Source of the DNA: Bimastos eiseni
Lineage: Eukaryota > Annelida > Clitellata > Crassiclitellata > Lumbricidae
NCBI GenBank assembly: GCA_959347315.1
Contig: OY365806.1
Coordinates: 34,781,445 to 34,845,444 of the forward strand
Direction: 5' to 3'
Length of the DNA stretch: 64,000 nucleotides
The position numbers were made by a program, and so were the translations under genes. Below, one piece after another: positions 19,601-34,600 of this stretch (position 1 is the stretch's first letter; every line of letters begins with the position of its first letter). The notes under the pieces are model-generated. The model saw nothing but the letters and a program-made list of their open reading frames with translations, was not told where the DNA came from and made no database searches.

Positions 19601-22600
19601 TCATCACCTTTAAATTATAATCCTGCGGCTGTTCTTAAAGGAATATACATGAATGACCATGAGCGATTATGCATACAGGCAACCATGCATAGGCACATCG
19701 GCCTACATACTTACATAGTCTCATGCAGTATTTATGTATAAGGCCATACACACGCATACATACATATATATATTCATATTCATATATACATAAATACATT
19801 AAATACATGAGCATATACATGAACATGTGTTTGTATATACAAAATGTATATATAGATATGTATATATTCACTTGATGATTTAGATGAACCTTTGTTAGTC
19901 GGGATGGTTTGATGAAGTGATATTATTTGGTCTCCATTGGACCAGAATTACTTTCAAGGGGGTGGTCGTGTCAGAGAGGAAAGCTGTGGCCCTCCTTCTG
20001 CCTGAATTCCATTAGACCCCAAGGGAAATGATTAAGATCATTTACGGCAGCATGAGCATAGATTGGAATTGACTCAGGACTGACCATTGCTGGACAATGG
20101 TCATTGCCTGCTGACCATTGCTGGACAGCTCATTGTTGTTTCATCCTGTGGATGACCCCTTGATTCGTTATCTGACTCAAAGTTTTGATCTGCTGGACGA
20201 GTGCTTTCGATGGATGGTTTGTGCAGTAACCTAAAAGACTCCCCATTTTGATAACACTCATCAGTGTTAATCAAAATGGGTACCACTGCCGCCACTATTA
20301 TTATTATTAGCATTAGTATTGTCAATATTTGGGTATTATTATTATCCGCATGGTGGCTGATTGACAATTAGTTCAGAGGTGCACAATTGGTTATAGCAGT
20401 GGACTCGAAACGCGGATAGTTCGACCCTCGTCCGAGGAGTTACTGCGTATAGGGATCTTGAGCAAGTCCTTCGTGCACAATTGTTCTGCATTAGGCCTAC
20501 CACAGCGACTGCAGTTGCGCCGTCGAAACGCGTGTGCACCTCTAAACTTATTGTAAAAGGGGCGATATCAAATTAGAGTTGTATTGTATTATTATTGTAT
20601 AATTATTGTTAGTATTACTATTTACTTTGTTACTAACTTTATTATAATTGTGTTAAGAGGTTTAGTTACTTCAGTGACTTGACCACTTTGCATGGAAGCC
20701 TCTAACTATGAGAGGAGGACTTTGACCTTTGCACTAATTGACCTCAGATGGTTAGGGTTTGCCCTTCTTGTTCCAATTTGACCCATTAACTGTGCAATCC
20801 CTCCGTTTTCTTCCGAGGTTTATACTATCCACCGGTTGACTTTTCGGAAGTCAGTGACTGTCAGTCCAGCTTTCATCCTAACTGCACCCACACGCAATCG
20901 AATTAGCACCACGGCCCTCTGCCTAACACCTGTTACCCTGTGATCAGCTCACGGTCGGGGTCACCCTGGGTCACGACCTCTGGACCACCCTCTGCAAATT
21001 ACGGGTTCGTCCCTGCCCTAACGGTGACCGGGCAGAGGGAGGAACCGGGATGTCTGATCGCGAGCTATCGGAAAGGGCAACTATCAGTAATCATCCTGGC
21101 GTCTGGTGCTGATGCGAGTCCTCATTTTTCAACTCTCTGCTGGACAGTAACTATAGGCTTCCCACTTGACCACCGGTAGCCATGTGTCTCTGATTACCTT
21201 TGGCCCTCCCCAACGCTGTAGCTGAACCTTCTTTCTGCCTCCGTAGTACAGTGACCTGACCTACTGCTATGGTCACTCCGGTCAAATACTGCCATTTGAT
21301 GGGATCGGATGTTGTAGGTCGTTGATACGGGATGAAGGGCAAGACAGGCGTGCATGCAGACAAACAAACAAAATATATATATATATATATTTACATACAA
21401 TCATACAGAGAGATACATAAGGACACAGATAAACACGGAAATATATACACGTAAAGACATGTAGCGGAAGTTACAGAAAGAAGCCTAGTAAGAGACATGG
21501 TACCTGAAGAAACAGACAGGCATGAAGACAGACAGACATACAAACAGAAAAGCAGACAGAGTAGAACACAACCATGTAGACAGACAGACAGACAGACAGG
21601 CAAAGAAGCAAACAGACAGATAGATACATGCATGCCAGTGAAAACAAACAAAGAGACAACCAGATTGGCAGACATAGAATGACAGATAGAAAGTTACCTA
21701 ACTAAGTGCATGCTGTATACTTGTGTGCATTTGTTATATATAGGCCTACCAAGTATACATGCATGTGTGTGTGTGTGTGCGTGTGTGTGTGTGTGTGCTG
21801 TCTGCATGTAGCCTATGATGTATGTCCTATATTTATTTATATATGGGTCTATTGGTGATATGGTTTGTGACTGCATGGTGCTACTGGTCAGTCCAATCCA
21901 TTATCTCTGACAGCTTCAGGAAGAATGATAAAATGCCATAAATAATTTTCAGGAACTCTTGACCCCTGCCTTCATAGGAGCGCTGGGGAGTTTAGTCTGA
22001 GGCTAGTCTTGTCTTCCGATAACAGAGGTGATTGTCCCGCTGAGAAGATATCAGAGGTTTGACCCTTGACTCTCATGGAACTAGACGCTGGATTAAAAAC
22101 TCGGGCTACCTCAGTCGAAATTTTACTCTAATTAATGGACAAATAAAATGTGAACCTAGATGTTGATAAGTCGGAGCTGCTTACATACCACTTTTAATTG
22201 CAGTTTTCACCAACAGTTGGAATCACAATTTGTATGTGCTATACACATATATATATATATATATATGTTAAGTGTATATATGTTAAGTGTATATATGTTA
22301 AGTGTATATATGTTAAGTGTATATATGTTATATCTCTTAAAACTAATTTCCTGCCACCTAGGTCATGTGGTGCACTTTGAGAGACTAAATACAGGTCATG
22401 TAAAAAGTTTTGCTACATAAAATTTGTTACATACAAATATTCTCGTGTAAACAAATTACCCTTAATCTGATAGATATCCTAAGAGATAGAAATATGTCTG
22501 ATATGTTGATCTTAGTCCAAAATGCAGCGAATTCAATTAATTCAGCATGCATTCGATTTTCTCTTCTTAGCCTCTCAATTTCGTCACTTCCTCTTCTTAT

Positions 22601-25600
22601 GTCGGTCGTTGGTGCCAATTGCAAAGTTGGAAATGTTTTTTATTTGCGGTCAGCTGCTCTATATCTGAAATTAAAGAGTCGAAAGCCGCAGCAGAGGTCC
22701 AATACATGACTTCTCGGCCAATCAGCACAACAGATGGGACTTCCTAACTCCAGGACCTATGGTTTTAATTGCCTTTCAGTAATATTTTGTTTTGCAAACA
22801 ATGAATGTGCTTTGTTTCTTGCACAACTCCTGCAGGAGATCATGAGGAACTTTTCAATTTTTAATGTATACATGGGGACCGGAAATGGGAACAATGCACA
22901 ATAGAATCATTTTCTCCATTGGTTGTTGGTTAAATTTGAGCAGTAGGATAGGCATGTACTTCACTCATTCAGTCATTCTTTCATTCATTCTTTGGTTAGG
23001 TCATAGCATTAATTTGTCTGTCATACTTTAAAGTTGTCTTCAGCTCAACCCTAACAGTCTGGAAACAATTTCAAAGTGTTTGTGAAAGGTATATTACGAG
23101 CCCTAGCCAAAGGACAGGAAGCCATTCAGACTGAAACCTGTGTAGTAAAGGAATTGGGGAAATCAAAGGTGACCTGTTGAATAACTAACAATGAATTGAC
23201 TTGTTGACTCTATATTTAGGTCTGGGATTTGAATAAACGGAAGCAATTTGCTGCAATGTACGTCATGAAAGGCTGTCGTATATTTCAATGGTGATTAGGT
23301 GTAGGCATTTGTGGTCCAACTGGCTGATCATTCAGCCTCAGATGACTAAACGGGCATTTTGTAAACAGCAATATCTAAACCACATCTTAACTAACTAAGT
23401 AGGAGAAACAGTAGTATGAGCTAATCATACCTTGTCACAAAGAATCAGGAAGAGGAAGAAATACTAGATGACTGGGCAAAGCCGACAACCATCCCAACAT
23501 ACAAAACAGAAGATGATCTACATTTTAAAATATTGGAAAAACTACAGTTACTAGCCTTTAAGGCATTCCAGGAAAGTGTTACCAAAATCATTAAAAATGA
23601 ATGAAACAATATGTGGATGAGGCACATGGAGAAGAGCAAGCTGGGCTCAGACCAGCAGACCAGGAAGAAGCATGGCCGCTCGACTATTCAGAATAAGACC
23701 AATAACTTTAGAATTACTGAACACAAGACAGTCTTCATCAACTTCATAGACTTTGAACAAGCATTCAACCCTAAGAAACAGTTCAGTTTTGACTAAGTCT
23801 AATATTAGCATTGGCTACCTGGTGTTTGACAGCAGGGTGTTGGAGGGTCAGAAGGTGTAGTTAAATAGTTGACTATAGACTAAGCCCTATGTTAAATAAT
23901 TAGTGAAGTCAACAATAACTTTTATAAGCCTTTAAAGTTGCTACAGTAGATATTACTAGCTGGAGTGTCAGTACTGTGACCAACACAGTGTCCTAGAAAT
24001 AAAGTAACATCATCCTTAGGCAGAAGCCATGGGGCCAATGGTGTAGGGCACTGTAGGCTATCCCATAATTTTGGACTTGACAAATGACCAAAGACAATAG
24101 AGGTTATTTATTTCTACACATCAAAACGGAGTGGGGGCTTATAAGAGAATAATGACTAGAATACTGGACTTGACAAACCCTATCAAAACCTTGTCAACAT
24201 CGTTAATTAAGAGCTATATAATGTGTACATTTCAACATTTTATTATATGCCATTCGTTTCTTATTCAAAGTTTCTGATCCCAAACTTCATGTGCTTGCAT
24301 TCAAGAGTTTATCAAGCGACAAATGCAGTGTTTAAAGATTCACTTATGTTGTGACCATTAATAATTTTAGTTTGACGTATTTTAATTTTTTTAGCTTCAG
24401 GTGAAGGTGATGAACAGGACAATTTCTATTTCGATCCAGCTCCAATCGATCAGGATACTGTGGAAGGTGGAGAAGTCCGACTTCGCTGTGACGTTTCCAG
24501 CCGGAAGATGATAGCTTTCTATTGGACACTAAATGGAAAGCAAGTTATAAATAGTGCTCGGAGATTCCAGGATGATAGCGATCTTCGAATCCTCCGAGCA
24601 GATCGAATTCAGGATTCAGGATCATTCCGATGTGTTGCGACAAACGTCAGCACAGGAATGGCACTCCGAAGCACCGAGGCAAAGCTGAACATCTTCTGTA
24701 AGTAGAATTTCCGATGTAGCTTAAAATAGCTGGAACCTTCGTATAGAATCATAGCATAAATGAGTACATCAATGGCACAATGATGCCAATGGACTTGATA
24801 AAAAATTTGATTAAGCTCACTGTTGTTGGGAAGAGCAGACACCTAAGGAGAGGACTGACCATCTGTCCTCTGGTGTCAAGGCTCAGAGAATTTAGATTCA
24901 GAAACTACATAGGCCTATCCATAGCTACTTCTATCAATAGGGGTTGTCTTAAGGAATTGGACTCCTTGTAGCTTGTGCTAATGTATGTTCACTAAAGCTT
25001 TTTTATGATACTAATGCGGGTTTGATGGGTATTGAATGGAATATAATTATCTCGCCATAACAAGTGTTTGCTTAGGTTTGTATGGAATTGTGTGGTTTGA
25101 TATAGTAGCACCGAAATAATTATATGTCTTTGAACATGATGTTGACATTCCGTTTCCAGTTGTAACTTGTATAGCCCATCATTTGCTTTTGATTAGCCTG
25201 GGATAAGATGCGTGGCTTTGTAACATATGTTCATTTGCGATTTCCTTCGAGATACGTTGCGGTTTCTGGTTACACATCAAGGCAGCACAGAGTCTGTGTA
25301 TACATGCGTCTTTATGTGTCCATGGCTTGTGACAGCTGAGGTTCCTAACGAGCAGAACACGACCATAATCGGGGCAACTGTCACGGAGCTTTTTCGCGTT
25401 AAATGGGCTCCTATTGTCCATCGAGACGGTTATCAGCCGCATCAAAAGCAACAAATTTCGCATGGGGGTGGGAGGTCGAACAATTCCGCTCAGGTAACTA
25501 ACAACGCATTTTTGTGCGACGATACTCTCGCCCCGAGGGACGCAATAATGACGCGATGATTTACGAGGCACCTCATCACCTTCCCATTCGCAGTCTGGCG

Positions 25601-28600
25601 CTCGAGTGTCACGGATCGGAACACACCAATCGGCATTCGTTTTTACGAGGGTAGCTTACGTGCGAGGGGTGGTAGTAGGGTTGGAGTAATGAAGGGGTTA
25701 CGACCTTCCGTTACACCTCAAGGATTCTTAAAGGCGCAGTGCTGGGAGATCAGGAAACGACGGAATAATGCTTGTGCTGTTAATCAAGTAAATGACTTTT
25801 CGACTCTGCGTGCCATGGACTCTGTTCACCTACACGTTCATGCTTTCATTAATTCGTTCAGTTATTCATTTTCTCTTTCGTTCACTCATTCATTAGTTTA
25901 TCTATGCACGCATTCGTCGCAGTCTTCCTTCAGTACGCCCATAAATCCACCCAACCATCCACACATCCGCCCATCCTTAAATTCATTCATATATCCATCC
26001 ACATATCCATCTGTCCATCCACCATTCCATCTACTATCTTCGTTGATTCATTCAGTAGATCGGTACGATGTCGGCTCAAAAGCACTCCAAGCTCAGCGGC
26101 AGCGTTAAGAACTTAGAGAATTATTGTTATCAGGCATGGGGAGAGCTCGGAGCTGCATTCAACTATGAATTTCGTCGTCTGGGCCTATCTGGCCCGGATT
26201 TTATGGTGCCACCGTCATCTGCAGGGGCGTATAACAGTCGCTTCCGTTAGCTTCACACTGTGCTCAATGTCCCAACTTATATGTCACAATTTGATACCTG
26301 AGGCGCTGTCTACCCTCAGGGCTCAAAGATCACTAAATCACAGCTGACCATGCAGACCTTCCTAAAACTTCAACTCTGTGTGGACTTCCCTTGAGCATTT
26401 GCAGCCTGCCTGATTTGTCTGTGTAGTGTGTATCCTGTAATACAAAGTAAGGTAAGGTAAGCGAAGACAGGTTCATTCATTACATGCCTCTGTAAACTAT
26501 ATAGGACTTAATGCTTTGAGATTTTGCCTTGGAGTTTGGTGGTTATTTTGACTGGCAACCTCATGCCCTGAAAACCTCTATGCTTACAACCTCTATGCTT
26601 ACTTCTATGGTTATACGTAGGTGTCTTGAATACGAGTTGTCAGTTTAGCCATGGCATTTGAATATTGGATGTGGAGATGATTAGTGTAATCACTATCAAT
26701 TGTACACTCTACCAATGAACAATATGTAACAATATGGAAATTTTTTCAAATGTGTCTCATCCTGGTTTTGGATCTAAGCATGTCCTTTGAAATTTACCAG
26801 GAATAAGTAAGTAAATATATAAATTATTGTACCAATTGCTAACTGTATTTTGGTTTACACAGGTATCACATTTATATACAAAGGCAATCCTAGCATATCA
26901 TAGTAGTTATGGTTCACAATCTATCTTTGGCTTTCATCGCCTGCATATAGGATTGCTGGAATAGGCCTACATTTTTCTGTAGTGAGGCAACAGCCAAAGG
27001 ATCCTCAAGGGTTTCAGTCTCAGGTAATACCTCTTATCCCAGAACAGGAGTGTTGTGGACAGAGGCTTGTAAGAAACGAATGCATGTATACATCGAGGGC
27101 ATTTCATATAGCACCTTTTATGTTCTTCAGTAATCGCTTCGGTGCCTCATAAAATGAATGCTTTACCTGACCATAATTCACCACAACTGGTTAATGCATT
27201 GGCCCCGTATGTATCCACTGTGTTCGAGGAATGTATACCACATGAACATAAATTCCAGCAAAAAAGCTAATGGACACTGAAACTCAAGATGGTGTCATAA
27301 ACCGAATCACGTGATCTTAAATGCCGACTGCCTTTACCTGCTTTGTTTTATTTTCTCATTGTATGAGCGTTTTATTACGATTTTCCTGCTATAGTTCTCT
27401 GGAACGCAATGCTTCAAGCATCGTGGCCTTTGAAATCCATTTCCAATTGGGTCTAATTGAGGGCTATAGGCCAATGTTTATGTATGTGGTTATTGGCATC
27501 GCCCCTTTCAAGACCTATTGGTCGATATTTACGTAAGCTATTTTCGGGAGATGACTTTATGAAAATATGTCCTTTAATATTGTTGTGCGTAAAACAGTCT
27601 TTTCATCGCCTGCCATGCATGTACACGAGACGGTTTGAAAATAATGTCGATTCAAATCCACTACCAGATGGCGCGTTAGGTTTAGCCTATGTGTGCATGG
27701 TGTGATGTATGTATTTTGGTGTTTGTATGGCGCTTTAAAATAACCTCTAAACGAAGTCTGTTGCGTCGTTCCCCAAAATTTATGGTATCTATTTTCGATA
27801 ATGGCGGAAGCAGCAGAGAAAGACGAGGCGACTGTGGGAGGATTTCATTATCCACCGACAGGAGACGCCTCTTCGGTCGTGCTCTCAGGCTGTCTCTATG
27901 TCTCTATAATCTGTCTCGCTCTCTGAGACAAAAAGCAGCATTAATCACGCGAAAACATGTTCGGAGGGAGGTCCTTTGGTGCAGGCTGTCCGTCTGTTAA
28001 TTGGCTGCGAGTTTCGTTGACTGATCAGACGGCTTTTGTTGGTTTCTTCTAGCTCCACGAACTCTCCCTGGCGACCGATACGCCATCTGGTGCGCCCAGT
28101 TGTAGCGGTTGCTCGCTGTTTGTAAGTAAGACATCACTCTGGACCAATCCACGACCGAGTTTCATGTGTGGTGAATTTCTTGGGCGTCCAAAAGTTTGCT
28201 TGGGGAGGGGCGGGCAAGTTGAACAAGGAGGTCATGTGCCCTCCTAGATTTTGTATGACTTTTATTTCCAATTTTTTTAAATTAGTGGTTCTCAGTTTAT
28301 TACAGTTTGTGCTATCTCAGTTTTTTTTCTGTATGACCATTTCTACTTTACTACTCTACTGGTTTAATGGGCATTGGGCAACCCGTAACCCTTACCGATA
28401 TGGTGGACCAACCGGGTCGCTTGACCCCAAAAGGCTGCTGGCCGGGTAGACCCACATCCATCTTGTCTGGTGGATTTGTGGGAAGGGTATTGATCTAGAA
28501 GTATCTACTAAAGCTTGAATTCTGCTTCTGATTGAGTTGGAGAGGGCTAACTTGTAGGCAGTTGGATTGTAGTCATTGTACAGAGGGCGCCATGTTAATC

Positions 28601-31600
28601 AAAAGCCATATATCTTGGTGTGGTTACTGTGAATTGAAAAGGCAATGGAGGAGATTGAATAATGAATGAATGAATAAATCTTTCATTAATTTTAGTTCCA
28701 TTCTCAGCGGCAGACGTACTGTGCCACATGGTCGTAATTTTTCTATGTCCTCTTGTGCTTGCCACTTTCTATCCAATGTCATACACCCACACGCACACCT
28801 GAATAGATTTTATCTATGTTTGCATACACAATTGTTTCTTCTGTCCATGTCACGATATATACCTATATTTACAATGTGTGGCATAATTATGCATCTTATG
28901 TATATGTACATGTGTATACATTGGTGGTGGTGATGATGATGATGACGACGACGACGATGATGATGGTGTGATGTGATGATATGCGATTATGTGATCATCA
29001 TGATCAGGATTATAATATTATTAATAGTGATAATTTAAATAATAATTATAGTATGGATAACGATGAGTATAATAATAACAATGCGAAGGTCAGTGAGGTG
29101 AACAGTCAGATGACTGGAGTTAATCGTGCATAGATGTGTTATGGAGCAGGGTAACTGAGGGAAAGAGAGTGTGTTCCATTGAAGAGGAGCGTTTTCATTT
29201 GGAATGGATTGCAAAAGATGCAGTACAACTGACATCCTAGGATGAATCAGAAGGTGATTTTCCTAATAATTACTGGTCTTACGTGACCGACTAAGCCGTA
29301 ATAATTTTGTTGCAAATGGCTGCGTTTTGACTGCTAATGATATTATTAAATGAAACTATAATCTATGGAGGAAGAAGAGGAACAGTCCCTTTAAACAGTC
29401 CTGAGGCAGCCATGGGTATGAAGTGTTAGCGATTTCATTTTCTTGACCTCGGCATATGAAAGTGGGCGGCCATTCCTGTCCCATCTTATCTTCCCACCGA
29501 CAGCATACGTTTGGTGTACTCATGTTAGGGATGGTTTGGTGTACTCATGATAGGGATTTGATTCGGTGCATTGGTTGAGCAGAAATCTCCACCCAAATGT
29601 CTGCCCTGGGGCGATTTGAACCCCAAGGGATCAGTTGACAATCCAACACACTGAACACTTGATCACCAAACATTCCCTTATATCTAACTGGTGTATATCA
29701 TTGTACAGATATAGTTATGACCTTTGCATATAGCATTATTAAATAAATGTTGAGTAGCAGGATCCTTGTTACTCTGATTGACTCTTTCCAAAACCTGCAT
29801 GTGGAAGTAACAACAGCAACATAAGTTGTAAGCTTACAGTTCATAGTTTTGTACCAATCGAATGCTGAACTGATGGTGTGACCAGTACTATAGTCTATAT
29901 GTATTTTCTGTTAGCTTAGTGATAGGATACTGTTATTAAAACTTGAACCTTCTTGATGATTAACCTCTGACCCTATTCAGATCATCAGCAATGTCTGGGG
30001 AAGAAAGTAATTCCATCCAGATGTGTATGAGGCGGTCTGTATAAAGTGCTGGGTTTCAAGTACTGTTTGAAGAACATATTCTTAGATCACTTTCGATTGC
30101 AATCCTTCCCCAATGCTGGGCAGAAATTCATTGAGATGGGATAGGTGTAATGAAGGAAATTCTTGCCCCCATATGTAGTTGAGTTTCCCTCAAAGAAACC
30201 AAGGCGATTAAAATGGCAAGGACAGAAGTGAATAGAGAAGTTTGCCATCAAATACTATATATGTCATTTTCACCTTCTGTGACAGATCGCTGAAAAATCT
30301 ACAGGCATGCAGTGATGAAATCTGAGAATCTAGGGTCAAAGATAAAAGGAAAGACAATTTTTTTCGTTGCATGCCTGTATGTATTGTATGTACATATGCA
30401 TGTATTTTATGTATCATGTGTACATAGGAAAACTTAATATTATAGCACATAGTAGGCCTACAGTGATGAAATCCGAGAGGCTAAGGTCAAAGGTGAAAGT
30501 AAAGAAATTATTTCGTTGCATTGGTGGTTAAGTTGTATGTATGTATGTATTTGTGTGTATGTATGTATGTATGTAAGTATGTATGTATGTATACGTGTGT
30601 GTGTATGTGTGTGTACATGATTGGGAAAACTGATATAGCACTGAAGTTGTTTGAGTTTCATCAGATGAAACTAGGGTACAATCAATTTCATGTATGTAGG
30701 CTTATGCTAGTGGCAGGATTTCATGAACGGCATTTTCGGATGACAGATAAATGCCGAACTAAGTGGGATGAGGAGTTGTGAGATGTTAAGGGTATAATAG
30801 ATGTATTTCTTCCAGGAAAGAAAAGGAAAAGTAATGAGCACTTTGACGCTAATGAGCAACTTGGCACTAAGGACCATTTGCTGACTGTGCTAATGGTGTT
30901 CAGCGCAAGATGGCGAAAGCTTTCCAGCTTATGGTCCCACACTGTCAGGGCCCGTAATTCAGATTTATGAAGATTTGTGTCTGGGAATTTTTTAGCGAAG
31001 GAGCATCTGATAGCTATAGAAGGCTGGAAAAGTCTCTGAGAATAATGACTGCGAAGTGAGAAGAGAAGGTTGACGATTAGAGTGGTGATGCTGGAAACTG
31101 CCATTGTGACTGCAGGGATGAGAGTCCACTGATCAGAATGGTGACCCCGAGGTCAGGGCTTCAGCTCCAGACAGATGACCTATAATAATCAACATTTTTG
31201 TTCTCTGTCCATATCATTATTAATCATAAAGGAGAGCCTGGTCAATTAGAAAGTGATTTGAATTCTATTTTGGTTACTTGATTACTGTAAATTGGAATGC
31301 TGGGTAGCTATAATGAGTAGTGACCATCATGTATATCTTTTACCATACTACAATTTGCCACCAAGATTCTCAAAGGGTATTATACAGAACTGCCTAAGCA
31401 TACAAACATACATCCATTCATCTGTATGACTGTGTACTTATGCTTTCACACATACAATCAAAGCCACAGTTGATGAGTGGCTGATGGGTCATATTGTCAC
31501 CACAATGACTCAGTTCAAATTCAGGTCCTGTCACGTAAACTTGACATGGATCTTATTGCAGAAATGTTCATAACCTTAGTGACCTTCATCTTAACTTTTA

Positions 31601-34600
31601 ATATCTTCTTAAATCAAACAAATGTCCGTACACGCAAACTACCGCAACCATAGACTTCCTATTTAGGATACTAATGCCTTGAATATCCAGGTGTATGGCA
31701 TAATAAATAATGCCTTGAGATATCGAAGTATTTGGGATGATATCTGTTTCAGTCCATACTCAATGAATACTTCCGGTAAGACCACTATGCTGCATACCGT
31801 GAAGTTGCTTAATTTTACTTATTGTGTGGCTTCATGGCAACCTGGCGTGCCTCTACAATTGGGCCAAAAGACACCGCACCCCTTGACTACAGTGAGGGGA
31901 CAACTAGGCGACCGGTTTAGTCGACGGTGCCCATATGTTGTTCGGTTGTCTGCTGCCATGCGTTGATTCCGCCTCAGCAATAATTATTCATTAAGCCTTT
32001 ATCAAAGACTTGCATTATAATATCGATCCGAGGCGTTTGGTGAGATCTTACTGGAGCTCATAATATTCTGATCGGGCGTGCAGCGCTCATTGCCAGGGCG
32101 TCGCTTTGTCACCTCCTATCTATTGTGAGGAGGGGGGGTTGTGGGGAGGGTGGGGGTGGCGTAGACATTCGCTGTTCCGTCTCAACCGCCTGCCTTCAAA
32201 CGATAAACGCTTCCAAAGCGTTCAATATGTTTTCTATATGCTCAAATGTGTGACGCGTAAGACATTTAGGTAAAAGTGTATTTCAGCGTATTTTTTTATG
32301 CCATGGTGCTTCTAGTGCTTTTTAACGTATTTTCTTATTTGGCGTGAATAGATGTCGAACTGTAGCTTAAATGGAGACGGGATTGATGAAAAAGAAGAAT
32401 GTGCACGTAGAAACTGGATTGATAGAAGAAATTATGCTTAAATGGAAGCTGGATTTATGAAAATATCATGCTTAAGTATAAGCCCGTTTGATGTGAGAAT
32501 GTCGATACGACGGATATAAACAAAGTTGTGTACGCAGAAACTCGATTGATGAAAAGAAATATACCTAAATGGAAGCTGCATTGATGAAAAGCAAGATCTA
32601 AATGGAAGCTGGATCGATGAAAAGAAATATGCATGAATGGAAGCTGGATTGATGAAAATATCATGCATAATTAGAAAATCGATTGATGACAAAATGCACC
32701 CCGCATTCCCGCATTTCACCCGTCACTGACAAAATGGCATCGCAATGGAAGCTAGTGCAATTTCTGATCAACATTTTGTTTAATTAAATACTGTAAAATA
32801 CACTTTTAAAATTCTTTTCATTGATCCAGCTTCGATTTAAACATAATTATTATCATCAACCCAGTTTCTACTTACAAATACATGATATAATGAAAGAAAT
32901 AATTTAATATACTAAATTACATCGCATGCATACAAGGCAATGAAATACGCTTACAATACATTTTAATGTTGAGACCTACTAGCAATGTGACCTTTCAGAA
33001 AGGTTTTGCCTTTTGTTGCATGGCTACTGACTGCTTTGATACTTGAATGATGAGACTGTACTAAAAGCAACTGGGAGTCAATGTAGATTGTCCGTTAAAT
33101 GTCAAGGATGTTGCTGTAGTTTCCTTTTCACTGACTAATATAGAGTGTATCGAGCATAAGTAAGTATGTGTGTGTCATTTCACTGATGCAAGCAATAAGT
33201 TTGCACAATGCTTACCAAAAGAGCCTCCTATCAAGTTTGGATCATATTATCAAACCTGCTGAATGTTTGAAATCTGCAACTAATACACCTGTAAGGAACA
33301 GTTCTATTGTGTGCAAACAGTACTTGTTTTACTGTACAATCATGTGATGTAATTTAAATGGACTTGTATCAGCAATGCCCTAAATTATGCAGATCAGTAG
33401 TATAAAGAGCCCTTTGTATGTGGCCATGATTATCCAATGCGATTGCTTGGACTTCCCACTGACTGGACCCTCCCCTAATGAAATGAGACTTTGTCTTTAA
33501 TACATTATTGCATTATAGGTAATATTATCTGTTGTACTCGTTTGACCACTGCACTTTAGCACCGCACTATACAGCACTGACCCATCATATCACACTTCAG
33601 TCATAGCATGCACAGAGCGGCATATATAGTGCTTAGTATGTTTTGGTCCTCAAAGTATTTCTTCCAATTGTGCTTCTACCAATGCTTCTTAAGCACTATG
33701 CCTTGTATGCGGCATGGCTGCTGAACCTGGTTTACATGTGTCGGATTTTAAATGTGACAGACTCTTACTGTTGATATCTTAATGAAAATGCAAATACTTC
33801 AAATGTAAAGACACTTGTAATTGATGTCGAATAATAGGCAAGTAATGTGAGTAAGCAAATGAGCATATTCTTTATTAACTTATTGCTTACAGCCCTTTGG
33901 TGTGCGGATATAAAAGAGATTGTACTCAGTACATCATAGTTCAAGACGATGTGTACCTTCACCAGTCGTATCGACTGAACTTGTTATTACCCACCAAGAG
34001 ACAGTTTCTGCAGGCATTGAATCCTCTGAATTGTCATCTACTTGTCAGCCATTTGGTGACAGACGTCTTGTCAATCACAGTTTCTGATGACTGTGAAACT
34101 GCTGATAACAGGAAAATTGCTTCTCAGTCCGGATAATCTGTAGGTAACTTCTCTGCCATTGACGAGTTCCACCGTGCAGAGTTCTCATGTTAAGAACCGT
34201 TCTTTAAATCAGGTTCACTGCCATTAATTTTGTTTTGACCAATAAAAACCTGACTTGGTTAACTAGGCCATTACCTACGACTGCCTTCCCCGCAGTCACC
34301 CAACACTGCCCCACCAAAGGACCACACATGGTGCAGCGTGCGAGAAGATCCCCCGTATGTCGCTTACGAGACCGTCTGGTGATGGTGATCCCCTCCCATA
34401 CGTTGATGTCCCCATTGTGCTGGTGAAATGCTGCAGTGGAGAATGTAATCATGTGACCGTGATGTGACGGATCAACGGTTGACTGACTGTAGGCGGCAGA
34501 CACAATTATTAGGACGCTTTTGAAGATTTCCGGATGCCAAACTGATTGGATTTCGAGTATAGCAATTGCAGTGCAGTGGATTGACGCGTGGGCCTACGCT

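Larger units (their letters stand above)
16644..24400 (+). other. PTK7-like intron 1 (7.8 kb)
   Basis: It contains the assembly gap, a 41-bp duplication near 19.1 kb, cat-type repeats near 19.4 kb, a family-1 SINE at 20.35 kb, several TA/GT microsatellites, a 15-bp minisatellite at 22.26 kb and an RT relic at 23.6 kb. No coding exon is evident, but an exon could hide in the gap. Confidence 0.7.

Noticed and set aside
19277..19613. His/Asp/Ile-rich ORFs on both strands
   Set aside because: Low-complexity translation of cat/gat repeats.
20349..20430. Functional tRNA gene
   Set aside because: Box B is present but the acceptor and anticodon stems do not pair convincingly, and the same body follows in other copies, so it is a SINE.
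25179..25571. 130-codon minus-strand ORF in a CpG-rich block
   Set aside because: No recognisable domain, no splice context, and the opposite strand is equally open; treated as a composition effect.
30721..31104. 127-codon minus-strand ORF
   Set aside because: I recognise no family. It could be part of an unknown element, but nothing around it supports a gene.
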